Positions 32,424-33,721 of a DNA stretch of 33,721 nucleotides are shown here, piece after piece (position 1 is the first letter of the stretch; each line of letters starts with the position of its first letter). The stretch covers positions 1 to 33,721 of the forward strand of contig JANQLS010000017.1 in the NCBI GenBank assembly GCA_028280485.1, given 5' to 3'. Source of the DNA: Planctomycetota bacterium. GTDB taxonomy: Bacteria > Planctomycetota > UBA8108 > JACQVS01. The translations under genes were made by a program, and so were the position numbers. Under the pieces are notes generated by a model. That model made no database searches. It was not told the origin of the DNA and saw only the letters and a list, made by a program, of their open reading frames with translations.

Positions 32424-33539
32424 ATGGCCGCAGATCAGGAGCCCTCTGCTTCATCTGCTGGTACTTTCCAACAAGCAGCAGATCAATTAAAGTCTGCCTT
32501 TGAAAGTCGTTTAGAAGCTCTCTCCTCGCAGGGAGCTTCTCCTGATGATGGCTTGAAGGCATTGGAGGAAATCCGCATTCAGTTCACGGGGAAGAAAAGT
32601 GAGCTGAGTACGTTGATGGCCTCGTTAAAAGACCTCCCAAAATCGGAGAAAGGTCAAGCCGGCAAGACTCTTAATCTCCTAAAGCGTGATTTAGAGCTCG
32701 GAATCAAAGAATTCAAGCAGAAACTCGAAGAGAGTAAGAAAGCTGCAGAACTGGCCCGGGAGTGGATTGACGTCACTCTCGATGATACCTATCTCGCTTC
32801 AAATACTCGAAGTCACCGAGGCCTCGGTAGTCTTCATCCCACGACCCGAATCCAGTACGAAATCGAAGATGTGTTCACTTCGTTAGGATTTGACATTCTT
32901 GATGGGCCTCATATCGAAACCGAATTTTATAACTTTGAAGCGCTAAATATCCATGAGAACCATCCCGCTCGGGATATGCAAGACACCTTCTACTTAAAAG
33001 ATGGGAATCTATTAAGAACGCACACTTCCACGATCCAAGTCCGCGGCATGATGAACAATAAGCCTCCCTTTAAAGTGATCGGTCCAGGGAAGGTTTTTCG
33101 CTGTGAAAAGATCGATGCGAGTCATGAGTCGACTTTCCATCAGCTCGAAGGCATGATGGTCGATAAAGATATCAAAGTGGCTCATTTGATTTACTTCATG
33201 AAAACTCTTTTATCGCGAATCTTTGATCGTGATGACTTAGAGGTGCGACTACGCCCGGGATATTTCCCTTTCGTCGAACCTGGGTTTGAGCTCGACATTC
33301 GTTGTTTAATTTGTGAAGGCAAGGGATGTTCGGTCTGCAAGCAAGTGGGCTGGCTCGAATTACTCCCTTGTGGAATGTCGCATCCGAATGTTCTTCGCGC
33401 CGGAAATATCGATCCCGATGAATATTCGGGATTTGCCTTCGGCTTGGGTTTAGATCGTCTCGTCATGATGAGATTTCAAATCGATGACATCCGTCACTTG
33501 CACAGTGCGGACCTTCGTTTCCTTCAACAGTTCCCTTGA
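32424..33539 (+). CDS. pheS: Phenylalanyl-tRNA synthetase alpha subunit
   Basis: A 371-residue catalytic subunit of the (alpha-beta)2 PheRS that charges tRNA-Phe. An N-terminal coiled coil (about 10-110) binds tRNA, followed by the class II core: HPTTRIQYEIEDVFTSLGFD, ETEFYNFEALNIHENHPARDMQDTFY, LLRTHTSTIQVRGM, FRCEKIDASHESTFHQLEG (motif 2) and GLGLDRLVMMRF (motif 3). A Cys cluster (RCLICEGKGCSVCKQVGW, about 296-313) looks like a zinc site, present only in some bacterial PheS. The ATG at 32424 is 6 bases after the rplT stop. pheT follows. Confidence 0.97.
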   Translation: MAADQEPSASSAGTFQQAADQLKSAFESRLEALSSQGASPDDGLKALEEIRIQFTGKKSELSTLMASLKDLPKSEKGQAGKTLNLLKRDLELGIKEFKQKLEESKKAAELAREWIDVTLDDTYLASNTRSHRGLGSLHPTTRIQYEIEDVFTSLGFDILDGPHIETEFYNFEALNIHENHPARDMQDTFYLKDGNLLRTHTSTIQVRGMMNNKPPFKVIGPGKVFRCEKIDASHESTFHQLEGMMVDKDIKVAHLIYFMKTLLSRIFDRDDLEVRLRPGYFPFVEPGFELDIRCLICEGKGCSVCKQVGWLELLPCGMSHPNVLRAGNIDPDEYSGFAFGLGLDRLVMMRFQIDDIRHLHSADLRFLQQFP

Positions 33540-33572
33540 TCAAAACCGCTCGGCGGTACTCTTTTAGATCCC

Positions 33573-33721
33573 ATGTTAATCTCGCTGAATTGGGTCCGAC
33601 AGCATTGTCCCTTCACGACTGAAGATTCCCCTCGCCGCATCGGTGAAATATTTTCTTTAGCCACGGCTGAAGTGGAGGGGGTCGAGCTCTTTGCTCAAGA
33701 TCTCAACCGATTTGTCGTTGC
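33573..33721 (+). CDS. pheT: Phenylalanyl-tRNA synthetase beta subunit, N-terminal part (runs off right edge)
   Basis: The ATG at 33573 opens MLISLNWVRQHCPFTTEDSP, and ATAEVEGVELFAQDLNRFVV follows, matching the start of PheT (typically MLISLNWLREYV... LAGLEVEGVE). About 49 residues lie in the window. It starts 33 bases after the pheS stop. A short hairpin (ACCGC/GCGGT, 33545-33557) lies in the gap. The beta subunit carries editing and tRNA-binding domains, which are outside the window. Confidence 0.9.
   Translation, partial: MLISLNWVRQHCPFTTEDSPRRIGEIFSLATAEVEGVELFAQDLNRFVV

Overview
The window reads as chromosomal DNA of a Gram-negative-type bacterium of middling GC. Lipoproteins, a lipopolysaccharide-kinase-like pair, a LolA-like secreted protein, a sigma-54 activator and a large Ser/Thr kinase all fit this. 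Dispersed palindromes with cores such as CCCGAAGC...TAGCGAGGG, and the make-up of the metal-binding/ABC operon, remind me of Planctomycetota. That placement rests on memory and is only moderately secure. I see no phage, insertion sequence or CRISPR array.

Layout. 1-478: start of a cytoplasmic MCP-type chemotaxis signalling protein (minus). 671-759: a strongly structured intergenic element. 874-1620: GntR/FCD-like regulator (minus). 2017-6399: four-gene minus-strand operon with overlapping starts and stops (membrane protein, LolD-like ATPase, FtsX-like permease, ZnuA-like metal-binding lipoprotein). 6815-7810: sugar-nucleotide epimerase. 8073-9751: tandem pair of lipopolysaccharide-kinase-like proteins (minus). 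9906-9981: tRNA-Ala(GGC) (minus).

10616-14428 is the most unusual gene. It encodes a 1270-residue homologue of leucyl-tRNA synthetase in which the ATP-binding signatures (HIGH, KMSKS) and the key editing-site residues are replaced, although the LeuRS fold can be followed from end to end. It also carries a roughly 240-residue charged N-terminal extension and a roughly 240-residue acidic insertion with a (Asp-Glu)9 run. The frame is intact for 1270 codons. I read it as a LeuRS paralogue that has lost aminoacylation and has probably been recruited to another role.

Then come a membrane-anchored trypsin-like protease with a coiled coil (14705-15931), a LolA-like secreted protein (16245-17201), rlmN (17926-19047, minus), a lipoprotein of unknown function (19625-20404, minus), a sigma-54 activator with a changed Walker B motif (20898-21872, minus), a perfect 4 x 24-bp tandem repeat (22082-22177), dprA (22275-23471), a 1404-residue kinase-ATPase-TPR protein (23646-27860), aspS (28492-30282), and the translation cluster infC-rpmI-rplT-pheS-pheT (30613 to the right edge). 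infC appears to start with the rare codon ATC behind a good Shine-Dalgarno sequence. Translation genes therefore dominate the right end (aspS, infC, rpmI, rplT, pheS, pheT), with rlmN, tRNA-Ala and the LeuRS-like gene elsewhere in the window.
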